From Kiritimatiellia bacterium (GTDB taxonomy: Bacteria; Verrucomicrobiota; Kiritimatiellia; RFP12; UBA1067), in assembly GCA_017447805.1 (NCBI GenBank), contig JAFSMR010000008.1, positions 1 through 47,168 of the forward strand: 47,168 nucleotides of DNA. The letters run 5' to 3'. A program made the position numbers and the translations under genes. The notes below the pieces were generated by a model. The model was not told the DNA's origin, made no database searches, and worked only from the letters and a program-made list of their open reading frames with translations. Positions 14,083-22,881 of this stretch are shown here, piece by piece; within the stretch, counting starts at the first letter, position 1, and the number at the start of each line of letters is the position of its first letter.

Positions 14083-15490
14083 GGCTGGTTCCTCCATGAT
14101 AACTGCCGCCGCCGACCGGTCTTAGGCATTCCCCTGCATGATACTTAAGCCAGCGCTTGCCCCTTTCGCGAAAAGTTCTCAAATCCCAGCGTCTCAACTG
14201 CGAACAATACCAGCAGTTGCCAATGCTATGGGGTCCTTTTTCGAGATATCTAGGAATATGATCTCTTACATGCACTACCCAATCCCATTCTGCGGTAGTA
14301 AGATTTTCGCCGCCGACGGAATCGACCGGGACAAGCCTTACATCTTGCATACATGGAACAACCAATCCCTTAAGACAAGTCACCGGGCCTATTTCGCCAT
14401 AAAAATCCCAAAGGGACCCAAAGGGTTTTGCCGCGGCGCACCATGAGTGGGTAGAAGTAGAATCGGTAGCAAAGCTTTCTGCTTCGTCAATAACTCTCAC
14501 AATCGCCGCACACCCGCGAACATTATATTGGTCTTTGATTTTGCCGACAATCGGGAATTCGCGGTAGCTGCCGCCTTCTACAAGGCGACGGCCGTCAAAC
14601 CATTGGCTCCAATAAGGCATATCGAAAAAGAACCATGTCTGGAGAGGAGAATCCAACAAGCTTTGTCCTTCAAGAAATCCGGCAACCCTTTTTTTATCCT
14701 TATCTAAATAGCGATTTATCAATTCCGCTATTTCTTTAGGTGTAAAGACTTCCGTAAAGGCGCCTTGCCAAGCCTTTAGGTGAAGGGAAAAGATTTCGCT
14801 GTTTTCCAACGCCATTTCCTCTTTTTTGGGAACGCCGCCCCAATCAAGATAAGAATCGTAGTTATTCAAAAATCCTTCGCACTCGAACAAAAACCAGCAC
14901 CAATCTTCACCGGCTATAGCGTTATAGAATAGCTTATTAAGCAAAAGATGATTATGGGGCGCATTATGGAATTCGATGTTATCGGCCCCGGCGGAAATTC
15001 CACCGCCGACGACATCCAGAATCGCCGAAGCATAATCTACCCACGCGCCAGGATAAGATTCTTGGTATATATCCATCTCGCCACTGCCGCTCGAATAAAG
15101 CGAGCGGACGACCCTGACATGATTTTCCAAAATATCGGAAAATTCTTTCCTTGGCTGTGCGCCATTTTTTCTCGCCGCCTCATCGGCATCTCTTAAAGCG
15201 TAAACGGGTTCGATTAGCGCAAGGCGCCTTTGCTCGGCTTCGATTTGTGCGCATTTTTCCTGGTCGTTATCCAAAGCAGCTTCGATATGCGCGATATTAA
15301 GACGCCCGATTTCATTTATGAGCCAGGCTTGGCGGCGCGCAGCCGCGAGGGCGGCGGCATCGCCGCGGTCCTCGAGCTTTGTCTTTATGCGAACTGCGAG
15401 AAACGTATCGATTGTAAGCAATACAAGAATAAAAATCGCGACGAGTGCGAAAATAAGATAAAGCGCTACTTGTGCCCTTCTTTTCTTCAA
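14072..15490 (-). CDS. TadG-like pilus assembly protein
   Basis: 472 residues. An N-terminal hydrophobic segment (LYLIFALVAIFILVLLTIDTF, about 10-30) follows MKKRRAQVA, a variant of the pilin motif lacking the +5 glutamate. A region of charged helix (about 33-130) and a large extracytoplasmic domain with many Trp and Cys follow. Size, topology and place between two TadE-like genes fit a TadG-like protein, though no von Willebrand A metal site is evident. It overlaps the preceding TadE stop by four bases. Confidence 0.68.
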   Translation of the reverse strand: MKKRRAQVALYLIFALVAIFILVLLTIDTFLAVRIKTKLEDRGDAAALAAARRQAWLINEIGRLNIAHIEAALDNDQEKCAQIEAEQRRLALIEPVYALRDADEAARKNGAQPRKEFSDILENHVRVVRSLYSSGSGEMDIYQESYPGAWVDYASAILDVVGGGISAGADNIEFHNAPHNHLLLNKLFYNAIAGEDWCWFLFECEGFLNNYDSYLDWGGVPKKEEMALENSEIFSLHLKAWQGAFTEVFTPKEIAELINRYLDKDKKRVAGFLEGQSLLDSPLQTWFFFDMPYWSQWFDGRRLVEGGSYREFPIVGKIKDQYNVRGCAAIVRVIDEAESFATDSTSTHSWCAAAKPFGSLWDFYGEIGPVTCLKGLVVPCMQDVRLVPVDSVGGENLTTAEWDWVVHVRDHIPRYLEKGPHSIGNCWYCSQLRRWDLRTFRERGKRWLKYHAGECLRPVGGGSYHGGTSHAH

Positions 15491-15960
15491 AACCCGAAGC
15501 CCTCCATATATAAAGGATAGTGCGATTCTACTTTGCTTTCGCCATTCACGGAAAATTCATCTGTCTCGAGATTGATTTGCGTCTCGGCAATCGGAGAAAT
15601 CCCGTATTCCGACGAAACTGAAACATTCATATTGGCCCAGCGTTCATAATCGAGAATCGCGCGAGCTCTCGCGCCATGATCGCTAGATAGATATATGGGA
15701 ATTCTCGCGACTTCATCTATATTTTCTTGCGGCCAAGTCCTGTTGCCTGCAACCGGAATCATCGCTACGCGCGCAGATTTCAGGCACATGAAATCATTTA
15801 GTCCAACCGCTTTCGCACGGGCGGCGCGCTCAGCGGCATGGTCCAAAAGTATACGGGCATTATACATTTGGACCAATTGAACCGAGACAAGGAGGATGAA
15901 TGTAACAAACAACACCGAAATCAATGTCTCGAGCATCGCCTGTGCACGGCGCAAAGTCAT
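15487..15960 (-). CDS. TadE-like pseudopilin, copy 1
   Basis: 157 residues. MTLRRAQAMLETLISVLFVTF shows the basic start, the expected cleavage before Gln, Glu at +5 and a hydrophobic helix, as in TadE. The C-terminal part is predicted periplasmic. It starts three bases after the stop of the upstream Flp-like pilin and overlaps the TadG-like gene by four bases, so the set is translationally coupled. Confidence 0.75.
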   Translation of the reverse strand: MTLRRAQAMLETLISVLFVTFILLVSVQLVQMYNARILLDHAAERAARAKAVGLNDFMCLKSARVAMIPVAGNRTWPQENIDEVARIPIYLSSDHGARARAILDYERWANMNVSVSSEYGISPIAETQINLETDEFSVNGESKVESHYPLYMEGFGF

Positions 15961-15963
15961 CTG

Positions 15964-16179
15964 TTATTCGCCAAGGTTCTTTAGCGAATTCTCGTTTATC
16001 GCCTCTACTTTACTTTCGGCTTTAGAGCCTTCAGAGGACGAAATCGCACTCGCCGCACCAGCAGTCTTTTTGCCTATCGCACGGCCGAAGTACATAAATA
16101 CGGCTATCAGCGAAACTGCTATAAGGCTTACAATGATGATATATTCGACCATCGTTTGCCCTTTTTTATTCTTAATCAT
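15964..16179 (-). CDS. Flp-type pilin-like protein, copy 2
   Basis: 71 residues with a short basic leader, the motif KKGQTMVEYIIIV (cleavage expected after Gly, Glu at +5) and a single membrane helix, the layout of Flp pilins of Tad systems. The tail is Ser/Ala/Lys rich. A strong AAGGAG site precedes the ATG. Confidence 0.8.
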   Translation of the reverse strand: MIKNKKGQTMVEYIIIVSLIAVSLIAVFMYFGRAIGKKTAGAASAISSSEGSKAESKVEAINENSLKNLGE

Positions 16180-16207
16180 TATGGTAGTCTCCTTTCATTC
16201 ATGAAAT

Positions 16208-16369
16208 TCACGGATAGTCGCTTGCGATAATCCTATGGGTTCTTGCGGAAGATTCCTTCACCGCGACTACAAGATGGCCTACTACTGAGATGACGACAAG
16301 CAACGCGCAAAACGCGAGGATGTATTCAATCATCGCTTGTCCACGCAATACTGGTTTTTCGGCTTTCAC
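16208..16369 (-). CDS. Flp-type pilin-like protein, copy 1
   Basis: 53 residues from GTG at 16367-16369, or 67 from GTG at 16409-16411. The motif RGQAMIEYILAF and one membrane helix are the same as in the next gene. The shorter start is preferred because a TATAAT lies inside the longer version (16376-16381); neither start has a good ribosome binding site, so this choice is uncertain. It follows the aminotransferase gene. Confidence 0.68.
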   Translation of the reverse strand: MKAEKPVLRGQAMIEYILAFCALLVVISVVGHLVVAVKESSARTHRIIASDYP

Positions 16370-16375
16370 ATCTAC

Positions 16376-16384
16376 ATTATAGCA
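16376..16384 (-). promoter_or_regulatory. Possible internal promoter before the pilin genes
   Basis: An extended -10 (TGC then TATAAT, 16376-16381) is present on the minus strand. No good -35 is found at the right spacing. It could boost transcription of the pilin genes above that of the upstream operon. Confidence 0.4.
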
Positions 16385-16401
16385 AATTTTCGCTTTCAGG
16401 T

Positions 16402-17502
16402 CTAGTGGCACAAGAGCAATAATATTCGCTCTATATCATCATTCGACAATCCCGAGCCCGATGGCAGGCATATTCCGCGGTTGAACAGATTTTCGGAAAC
16501 TTTGCCGCCAAAAACCCTAGCTTGCGCGAAAACGCTCTGCAGATGCATCGGCTTCCAGACGCACCTAGCCTCGATATTGGCTTGCTCGAGTTTCCGCAAA
16601 GCATTATCTCGCGCGTCTTGTGAAGGCGCAAGGGCAATCGTAAGCCAATAATTCTCGCCTTCAACGCTCGGCAAAAACTCCCAGCCAAAGGGCGACAGGC
16701 CTTCTTTATAACGCCGGCAAATTTCTTTTTTGCGTTCTATGAAGCGCGGCAATTTTTCGAGCTGCGCGAGGCCGAGGGCTGCGAGGATGTTGCTCATGCG
16801 GTAATTATAGCCGACTTCCTTATGCTCATACCACGGCATGTTCTCGCGGCTCTGCTGAGAGCGCTTGCGAGCACGCGCGGCTTTATCTTCATCATCGCAA
16901 AGAAGCGCTCCGCCCCCGGATGTCGTTATGATTTTATTGCCGTTAAACGAAAATACCGCCATCTCACCTTGAGAACCTGCTGGACCATCTTCACTAATAG
17001 CACCCACCGCTTCGGCAGAATCCAGAATAAATTTTGCGCCATAACGAAGCGCCAAGCGCGCAATTTCGCCGTTTCTGGAACATCTGCCATATAAATCGAC
17101 CCCGATTATCATGAGATGAGGTGAAAAGCTGCGATATTCCTTAAGCGCCTCTTCCAATAGAGTTATATCAATATTCCCCGTTTCATCGGAATCTACAAAG
17201 ACGATTCTCGCGCCGCGATGAAATGCCGGGCCGACAGTCGCGATAAAAGTAAGAGTCGGGGCGATAACGACCCAAGTTTCATCTACGCCATATTCCGCCA
17301 TAGCCAAATCGAGCGCCGCAGTGGCGCTAGATACCGCTACAGCGAATTTGCGATTGGCCAATTTCGCGAGTCTCTTTTCGAATTCATCCACAAACGGGCC
17401 GCATGGCGCGATATAGCCGGAATCGAACGCTTTAGCGATAACTGCGCGCTCTTCATCGCCCGTGCAGGGGGGTGAGAGATAAATCCTACCGGCATTCTTC
17501 AC
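16402..17502 (-). CDS. DegT/DnrJ/EryC1/StrS-family PLP sugar aminotransferase
   Basis: 366 residues from GTG at 17500-17502, which has GGAGGA upstream and overlaps the BatD stop by four bases (GTGA). The fold type I PLP enzyme is shown by Lys190 in FSFNGNKIITTSGGGAL (Schiff-base lysine), Asp161 in FILDSAEAVGA and the phosphate-binding SSATAALDLA loop near residue 59. Family members transfer an amino group to keto-sugar nucleotides for surface glycans or glycoprotein sugars. No other sugar-nucleotide gene is nearby; it stands directly before pilin genes, which suggests a role in pilin or envelope glycosylation, by inference. Confidence 0.88.
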   Translation of the reverse strand: MKNAGRIYLSPPCTGDEERAVIAKAFDSGYIAPCGPFVDEFEKRLAKLANRKFAVAVSSATAALDLAMAEYGVDETWVVIAPTLTFIATVGPAFHRGARIVFVDSDETGNIDITLLEEALKEYRSFSPHLMIIGVDLYGRCSRNGEIARLALRYGAKFILDSAEAVGAISEDGPAGSQGEMAVFSFNGNKIITTSGGGALLCDDEDKAARARKRSQQSRENMPWYEHKEVGYNYRMSNILAALGLAQLEKLPRFIERKKEICRRYKEGLSPFGWEFLPSVEGENYWLTIALAPSQDARDNALRKLEQANIEARCVWKPMHLQSVFAQARVFGGKVSENLFNRGICLPSGSGLSNDDIERILLLLCH

Positions 17503-19616
17503 GGCAAATCCTCCTTCTTTACCCAACCAGCGCAACTAGCCGTTTCAATTCTAACCCAGTCGCCGCGCGTTTCGGTTTCGGCGTAAGTTGTTTGGCCTTG
17601 CGCAAATCTCTGGGTATCGATAATCGGCGAATTCATGGATGGCGCTATGCGAAGCTCTATTTGACGGGTAAGCTTTTCGCCTTTTGAATCTACCGCAATC
17701 GCCTCGACAGATTCTTCCTCCTCGGCTTGATAAACGAGTGCGAGGGGTTTCGATGAAACTCTTTTATAAGATTTTTCTACATTATCGTAATAGGCCAATG
17801 TCGCCGGCGGCACGGCGCTTTGGCCATCGGCAATAAAATATTCCTCCCACTTCACTATCCCGTTGGCGGCATCGCGCTCGGTTATTCCATCTATTGCGCT
17901 TGGCGGGACAAAGCAATTTCTGCGCGGCGAATATTTAAGTTCAAGGCCAAGGCGAACAACATCATTCGTCGATACGTTTTTCCTATCGGCTGTCTGCTTC
18001 AAAGTAAAGCCGCTACCGATTATGCCGCGAAAATCTTCCGGCTGATTTTCGGTTGGCAATGGTTTGATTTCGAAAGGCATCGGAAGAGTTTCCACTTTGA
18101 AAGGCATGGTGATCCGGCGGACTTCTTTAGAGAGATACATTCCGTTGACAGTAAAGAATATATCGCCTTTATAAGGGCTATCATACCGCACGTGCTTGGC
18201 GATTCTGATAATTTTATTCGATGGATTGTTGCTGGCCAATGCCGGCATATTGGAAATCTGATTTCTATCCACAAGCGAAAAGCGCATGGATGGAGTAAAA
18301 TCGACTTGGTCGATTCTTACATCTTTAGGCACATCGAGAGAGAGTATAAAATCAAATCCTTCGCCGACCCTTACTTCTTTTGGCTCAATAGCGACCTCGG
18401 CCTTGAATTGCGGCGGCTCTACGAGTTTTCCATTCACAAATGTCTGGCCATTTCTTATCTCTACGGTCTCGCTTTGGACATTATTGCCGTTAATTGTAGT
18501 GGAAAAAGAAATAGTGGAAGAGCCCATCCTCGAGCTTCGCACATTATTGTTGTTTGAAGGATTGCCTATAAAGGCCGGCGCGCCGTTAAGGCCCATTTGA
18601 AGAAGTTTATCTATTTGATCGAATACCTCGTCGGTCGATTGGGCAAATGCCGAGCCTTGGGAAACTAGCGAAAGAATTATCGCTATTGCCGCAAGCTTCT
18701 TTATAAGATGGCCGGAAAGCATGAAAAACAAGCAAACTCCAAATACAATCGATAGACTAATTCCGAGGCGTCCTTTCCAACCATATTTAAGAATCGGCCT
18801 GAAAGCTATACGCCAAGCGGGAAGTTCGATATTCCTATCGCCTGTTTTGCGTGAAAGCGCCGCTATTATTCCACGCTCGATTTCTTTCGTTTGTCCAATG
18901 CGCCATTCTAGCGAATAATATATTTTAAGCGCTTTTGCCCAATCTCCTTCGATTATCCTTAGCGCCGCTTCATTAAGCTTCGCTTCCGGGAAATCGAACC
19001 CGGAAAAACTATCAGCTTTCAATTCGCCAAATGCCTTTTTCCAAGCAAAAGCTTCTTCGTCGGCAAGGCTTGATGTTTTAACATTAAAGATAAGGCCATC
19101 TGGCATCGGCAAGGATTCATCCGTCTCGTCAAGCTGAGAAAGCGCAGCGCGTGCGGCCGGTTTTACATGAACGGGTATCGCTTTGGTGGCGCACTTTTCG
19201 CGCGGCAGCTCTTTACCATCTTCATCTTGGATAATCTCACCCCAGACGAATTCAAGCTTCGGAAATTCAAGAACACCTTCCTTCAGCGGACGAACGCGAT
19301 ATATCAGTTTTCTACCTTGTTCCCGGCGGAAGACTTGCCCCCACATATCGCGGTAATCTTGCGTTAGAGTTTCTGTTTTTGCGCTTGCATCATCAATGCG
19401 CCACAGGTTTGAATCGACTTGCGAGGAAATTTCCGGGGGATGGATTTGCGAAAAATCCGCACTTCCATCGCTTACAAAGCAAATTGCAAGTTCCATTGGA
19501 TCGCCCAACCTGACATTATTCGAATCGAACTCTGCGCGTGCGGACAACCTGCCGCCTGTTACGCCATCTAGGGTAATGAGGCCGAGGAATGCTCCGAGGA
19601 TGGCCGACAAAAACAT
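17499..19616 (-). CDS. BatD-like membrane protein, double module with C-terminal SH3-like domain
   Basis: 705 residues. It starts with a hydrophobic segment and a first beta-rich module (about 25-155). A helical, TPR-like stretch (ALRIIEGDWAKALKIYYSLEW, about 212-232) follows, then two hydrophobic segments (about 278-325), the second looking like an internal signal peptide ending SQGSAFAQ. A second BatD-type module begins with FKAEVAIEPKEVRVGEGFDF near residue 405. The last 60 residues (AQGQTTYAETETRGDWVRI and on) resemble a bacterial SH3 domain. BatD-type proteins sit at the membrane, often with MoxR ATPases and VWA proteins; neither is here. Start overlaps the TolA-like stop by one base (TAATG). 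Two ancestral genes may have fused. Confidence 0.6.
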   Translation of the reverse strand: MFLSAILGAFLGLITLDGVTGGRLSARAEFDSNNVRLGDPMELAICFVSDGSADFSQIHPPEISSQVDSNLWRIDDASAKTETLTQDYRDMWGQVFRREQGRKLIYRVRPLKEGVLEFPKLEFVWGEIIQDEDGKELPREKCATKAIPVHVKPAARAALSQLDETDESLPMPDGLIFNVKTSSLADEEAFAWKKAFGELKADSFSGFDFPEAKLNEAALRIIEGDWAKALKIYYSLEWRIGQTKEIERGIIAALSRKTGDRNIELPAWRIAFRPILKYGWKGRLGISLSIVFGVCLFFMLSGHLIKKLAAIAIILSLVSQGSAFAQSTDEVFDQIDKLLQMGLNGAPAFIGNPSNNNNVRSSRMGSSTISFSTTINGNNVQSETVEIRNGQTFVNGKLVEPPQFKAEVAIEPKEVRVGEGFDFILSLDVPKDVRIDQVDFTPSMRFSLVDRNQISNMPALASNNPSNKIIRIAKHVRYDSPYKGDIFFTVNGMYLSKEVRRITMPFKVETLPMPFEIKPLPTENQPEDFRGIIGSGFTLKQTADRKNVSTNDVVRLGLELKYSPRRNCFVPPSAIDGITERDAANGIVKWEEYFIADGQSAVPPATLAYYDNVEKSYKRVSSKPLALVYQAEEEESVEAIAVDSKGEKLTRQIELRIAPSMNSPIIDTQRFAQGQTTYAETETRGDWVRIETASCAGWVKKEDLP

Positions 19617-20473
19617 TATCTTGCCCCCTTTACCTCGAAAGTCAAAATGACCCCGCCTTCCTTTCGGACATAAGTCAAAAATTCTGTCGAAAGGCCGTTT
19701 ACTCTCAAGACTTTTGATGCGGCGCGCCGAATACTATTATCTACATTGGCATCGCCCGAAGAATTTACGAGTTGCGGAGTTCCACTTATATTACCATGCG
19801 AATCGAAATTGAATTTCAACTTCGCAGGCTTATAACTAGGCGACCATGCCGGCGCATCATCCCATTTTTCGTAAAAGGCTCTTGTAATTAGAGATATGCA
19901 ACGTTGCGTTTCGCTAGAGGCGATTTGTTCGGTAACGCCGGGCTTGTAACCTTTCAAAAGTTTCTCGCGGATTTCTTCATCGCTTAAAGTCTTCTTGCCT
20001 GTTCTTCCATTATCGCTGGGCACATTTTTGACCTTGTTTTTCACCGGCGGGTTGTTCACGGTTTTGGCAAGTTCCTGCATTTCCTTGATGCGCTCTTCAG
20101 TAGTCTTTTTCTTCGGCTTCTCTTTAGGCTTTTCGACCTTTGCAACATTATTGGTCTTTACATCTTCCTTGACGAGGGCATCGGGAACTTTCGCCTGTGG
20201 TTTAGGCGGCTCTATTTTTTTCGGTTCCGGCGGTTTGGGTTTATCGGGCTCCTTTGGTTTCGGCGGGTCGGCGACCGGCGGCGGCTTGTTATCTTCGCCA
20301 TCGAGATTTTCGTTAAGAACAAGCGTAAGGTCGATCGGTATTATCGTTTCCTTTTCTTTTATCGGCTGAACTACCCACCAGCAAATGAGGAAGAAGAGGA
20401 CATGAATGGCCAGCGCGATGAGAAAATTCGTCGTGCTGAACAATTCTGGCGCTTTATCTCTTTCTTCAAACAT
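19616..20473 (-). CDS. TolA/TonB-like energy transducer
   Basis: 285 residues. A single membrane helix (about 17-36) follows a short cytoplasmic start. Then comes a long Pro/Lys/Glu-rich spacer (about 60-150) with KPKEPDKPKPPEPKK-type repeats, and a C-terminal globular domain with ITRAFYEKWDDAPAW and KLKFNFDSHGNISG, resembling the TolA/TonB C-terminal fold. It lies after exbB and exbD and overlaps exbD by one base (TAATG), so the three should form one proton-driven inner-membrane complex reaching across the periplasm. The FYEKW feature favours TolA over TonB, but no tolB or pal is visible. Confidence 0.82.
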   Translation of the reverse strand: MFEERDKAPELFSTTNFLIALAIHVLFFLICWWVVQPIKEKETIIPIDLTLVLNENLDGEDNKPPPVADPPKPKEPDKPKPPEPKKIEPPKPQAKVPDALVKEDVKTNNVAKVEKPKEKPKKKTTEERIKEMQELAKTVNNPPVKNKVKNVPSDNGRTGKKTLSDEEIREKLLKGYKPGVTEQIASSETQRCISLITRAFYEKWDDAPAWSPSYKPAKLKFNFDSHGNISGTPQLVNSSGDANVDNSIRRAASKVLRVNGLSTEFLTYVRKEGGVILTFEVKGAR

Positions 20474-20889
20474 TATTTTTCAATTGTCACTAGAGCCATT
20501 CGGTGAATCTTGCAGGCATATACGATTTTTACGACTTCCATAACATCGCCATATTTCAGGCGTTCATCCGCGCGCACCAGAACGGGCACTTCGGGGTCTT
20601 CATCCGCCATTGACTGCAAGGTCGCTTTCAGGTCATCTTGCGTCATCGCATTATTGTTTAGAAAGATTCTTCCATCCGCATCGATGGTTACTGTATTGGC
20701 CTTCTTATCTTTTGTAGGCAATTCATCGGTTTTCGCCTGCGGAAGCATTATGGAAATGCCCTGCTCCAACGCCGGCAAAGTAACGATAAATGTAACTAGC
20801 AACAGAAAGGTAAGGTCGATAAGCGAATTCATATCGATATTCGCCTGGGCCCTTTCGCCGCCATGCCGCCTTCTTCGCCTTCGCGACAT
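20473..20889 (-). CDS. exbD: ExbD/TolR-family proton channel component
   Basis: 138 residues. A basic start is followed by one membrane helix (NIDMNSLIDLTFLLLVTFIV, about 18-37) holding the conserved Asp of the family (Asp26 in SLIDLTFLL), which carries protons. The periplasmic domain with ITIDADGRIFLNN-type strands and a VLVRADERLKYGDVMEVV block follows. Starts three bases after exbB. Confidence 0.92.
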   Translation of the reverse strand: MSRRRRRRHGGERAQANIDMNSLIDLTFLLLVTFIVTLPALEQGISIMLPQAKTDELPTKDKKANTVTIDADGRIFLNNNAMTQDDLKATLQSMADEDPEVPVLVRADERLKYGDVMEVVKIVYACKIHRMALVTIEK

Positions 20890-20892
20890 CTC

Positions 20893-21618
20893 TTACGCCT
20901 CCCCGCCTTGGAATTCACAAGCGATTCTGCCGGTCAGTTCATCCGCAAATCCTTCCATGTCGCTAGTCAAATCGCGAATCGAGGCATTAATGCGTTGGCT
21001 GGCGATTACGCCGGGAATAGCTACGAGCAAACCGACAACCGTAGTAACGAGAGCGGCGGAAATCGAGGGCGCGATTGTCGCGAGATTTGCACTTCCGGCA
21101 GTACCCATTTCCGCAAAGGCATCAAGAACGCCCCAAACGGTTCCGAGTAGACCAAGCATCGGCGAAAGCATTACGACTGTAGCAATAACGCTCATTCCTT
21201 TTTCCAGGCGGATTATTTCCTCGTCAAGCGCATGTTCGCAAGTACCTCTGACGAGTTCTATTTCACGCTTCGTCAAAGCGGCCGCGCCATTCCCATCGGT
21301 CTTATGGCCGACCAAGAGCGAGCGCACATCGGGATTCAATAATTTAAGCAACCTCTCGCAAGTTTCCTTATACAACCCTTCCATCCCGAATGTAATCGAG
21401 GGGCGTCTTTTGAAATAGTATTCTAGGACATCGCTACCAGCCGAAAAATCTCTCACGAATCGGCGTGTAGAAATACCCGTAGCAGCTAGTGCACGCGCCT
21501 TGCCGATAACTACCGCGAACATAACTACGCTGGCAGCCAGCTGTATAATCACTATCGCCCTGCCCATGAAATTAGAGCCTAAAAACCCTTCTACAAGCGA
21601 ATTTGCAAGCATTATCAT
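20893..21618 (-). CDS. exbB: MotA/TolQ/ExbB-family proton channel component
   Basis: 241 residues, typical for TolQ/ExbB. The first hydrophobic helix is at about 20-38; a large cytoplasmic part follows; two further helices with the family pattern (SVIATVVMLSPMLGLLGTVWGVLDAF and ISAALVTTVVGLLVAIPGVIA) lie at about 145-215. AGGAGAA precedes the ATG. It should form the pentameric channel around ExbD. It is 22 bases after rnhC. Confidence 0.92.
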   Translation of the reverse strand: MIMLANSLVEGFLGSNFMGRAIVIIQLAASVVMFAVVIGKARALAATGISTRRFVRDFSAGSDVLEYYFKRRPSITFGMEGLYKETCERLLKLLNPDVRSLLVGHKTDGNGAAALTKREIELVRGTCEHALDEEIIRLEKGMSVIATVVMLSPMLGLLGTVWGVLDAFAEMGTAGSANLATIAPSISAALVTTVVGLLVAIPGVIASQRINASIRDLTSDMEGFADELTGRIACEFQGGEA

Positions 21619-21640
21619 ATTGTTGTTCTCCTGAGAAATA

Positions 21641-22873
21641 CTATTTTCTGTAAAATGTCCTTTTTATAATTGTGTGCTTCGGCTTCTTGGGCTTTACAGG
21701 CGCATCTTGAATCTCATCGTCTTCTTCACCCTCTTCGCCTAGATCAGGCATCGGTGCGCCAACTGCAACTTCCGAGCCTTTGCCGCCTTCGGCGATTTCT
21801 TTACTATCTTGCGAAGCGTTTTCTGCGCCTTCACGAAATGCAGAACTTGTTATCTGACCCTCGCTAGGCAATTGAGCTCTAGAGCAGCCCACTGCCGCCA
21901 AAACTTTATCCGTAGTCTGGAAATGCGCCTTGCAGTGGTTCATTAGCCATATTGGGCCATTCTCGCGCACCATCTTTTCCGCTAGCTCCCTTACTCGCGG
22001 GTCTGAAGAACCCGCCGGGACCTTTGGAGCATCTTTATCTTCAGATTTCGCTTTGTCTCCAAATATTTCCTCGCTCATCTTCATTATATCGCGAAGAAAA
22101 ATTTCGCGCGCGATTACGGAAGCTGCCGCTACGGCGATATCGCTTTCGGCTTTGTGCCGCTGTTCAATATTCGCCTTGCGCCCGAGCGGCTTCAAAGCCC
22201 TGGTTATCGTAGTTTCATTATGGGCAAATTGATCTATTACGACTCTATCGCATTTTCCTTCCATGCGCTCCAATAGACCTTCGATAGCCGTTGCGTGCGC
22301 CCAGGCGAGCATTCTATTTATATTCCGGATCTTCGCATATAATCTATTATACGCCGCCGGCCCTAGTTTTACGACATTATATCTATTAGGGCCCAAGAGA
22401 TGACGTAGCCTTGCGCCGACTGTCAAAACTGATTTGTCGCTCATCTGCTTACAATCTTTAACCCCAAGTTTTTGCATCTCGTCGCTCAGCGTTTCATCTG
22501 TATAAGCCGTGCAAACGACTAACGGGCCGAAATAATCACCCTTGCCCGATTCGTCACTGCCGGCATGAGATGAAAACGCTTCGGGGGACAAAACTTTTTC
22601 ATACCCAATGTGTGCTTCGCCGAGGACTTGCGGTTCTAAGACAAACAGCACAAAATCTTCTGCGTTTGAACCTTGCACACAGAGTTTTCGCTTGCCATGC
22701 TTTTCTTTCGAATAAAGTGTTGCATTGAAGCCGTTACCTTCGATAGACCAAAGCGAATATGGAACCTCGCGACGTGTATAATTGCCGCTCAACATCACAC
22801 CAAGCAGCAACTCCTGCTGGTCATTGGTCAATTCATACGTAAAAACCGTCTTTTTGCCTAAACTAGATTCCAT
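21641..22873 (-). CDS. rnhC: Ribonuclease HIII with a long charged C-terminal tail
   Basis: 410 residues; RNase HIII is normally near 300. An N-terminal substrate-binding domain (about 1-95) precedes the catalytic domain. The four catalytic acids are visible: Asp107 and Glu108 in GSDESGKGDYFGP, Asp214 in VVIDQFA, Asp245 in HKAESDIAVAAASVIAR. It removes RNA from RNA/DNA hybrids. After about residue 330 comes a low-complexity tail, first acidic (LGEEGEEDDE) then basic (KPKKPKHTIIKR), which is unusual. First gene of the envelope/pilin unit, read from a near-leaderless promoter. Confidence 0.92.
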   Translation of the reverse strand: MESSLGKKTVFTYELTNDQQELLLGVMLSGNYTRREVPYSLWSIEGNGFNATLYSKEKHGKRKLCVQGSNAEDFVLFVLEPQVLGEAHIGYEKVLSPEAFSSHAGSDESGKGDYFGPLVVCTAYTDETLSDEMQKLGVKDCKQMSDKSVLTVGARLRHLLGPNRYNVVKLGPAAYNRLYAKIRNINRMLAWAHATAIEGLLERMEGKCDRVVIDQFAHNETTITRALKPLGRKANIEQRHKAESDIAVAAASVIAREIFLRDIMKMSEEIFGDKAKSEDKDAPKVPAGSSDPRVRELAEKMVRENGPIWLMNHCKAHFQTTDKVLAAVGCSRAQLPSEGQITSSAFREGAENASQDSKEIAEGGKGSEVAVGAPMPDLGEEGEEDDEIQDAPVKPKKPKHTIIKRTFYRK

Positions 22874-22881
22874 TGGCGCAT

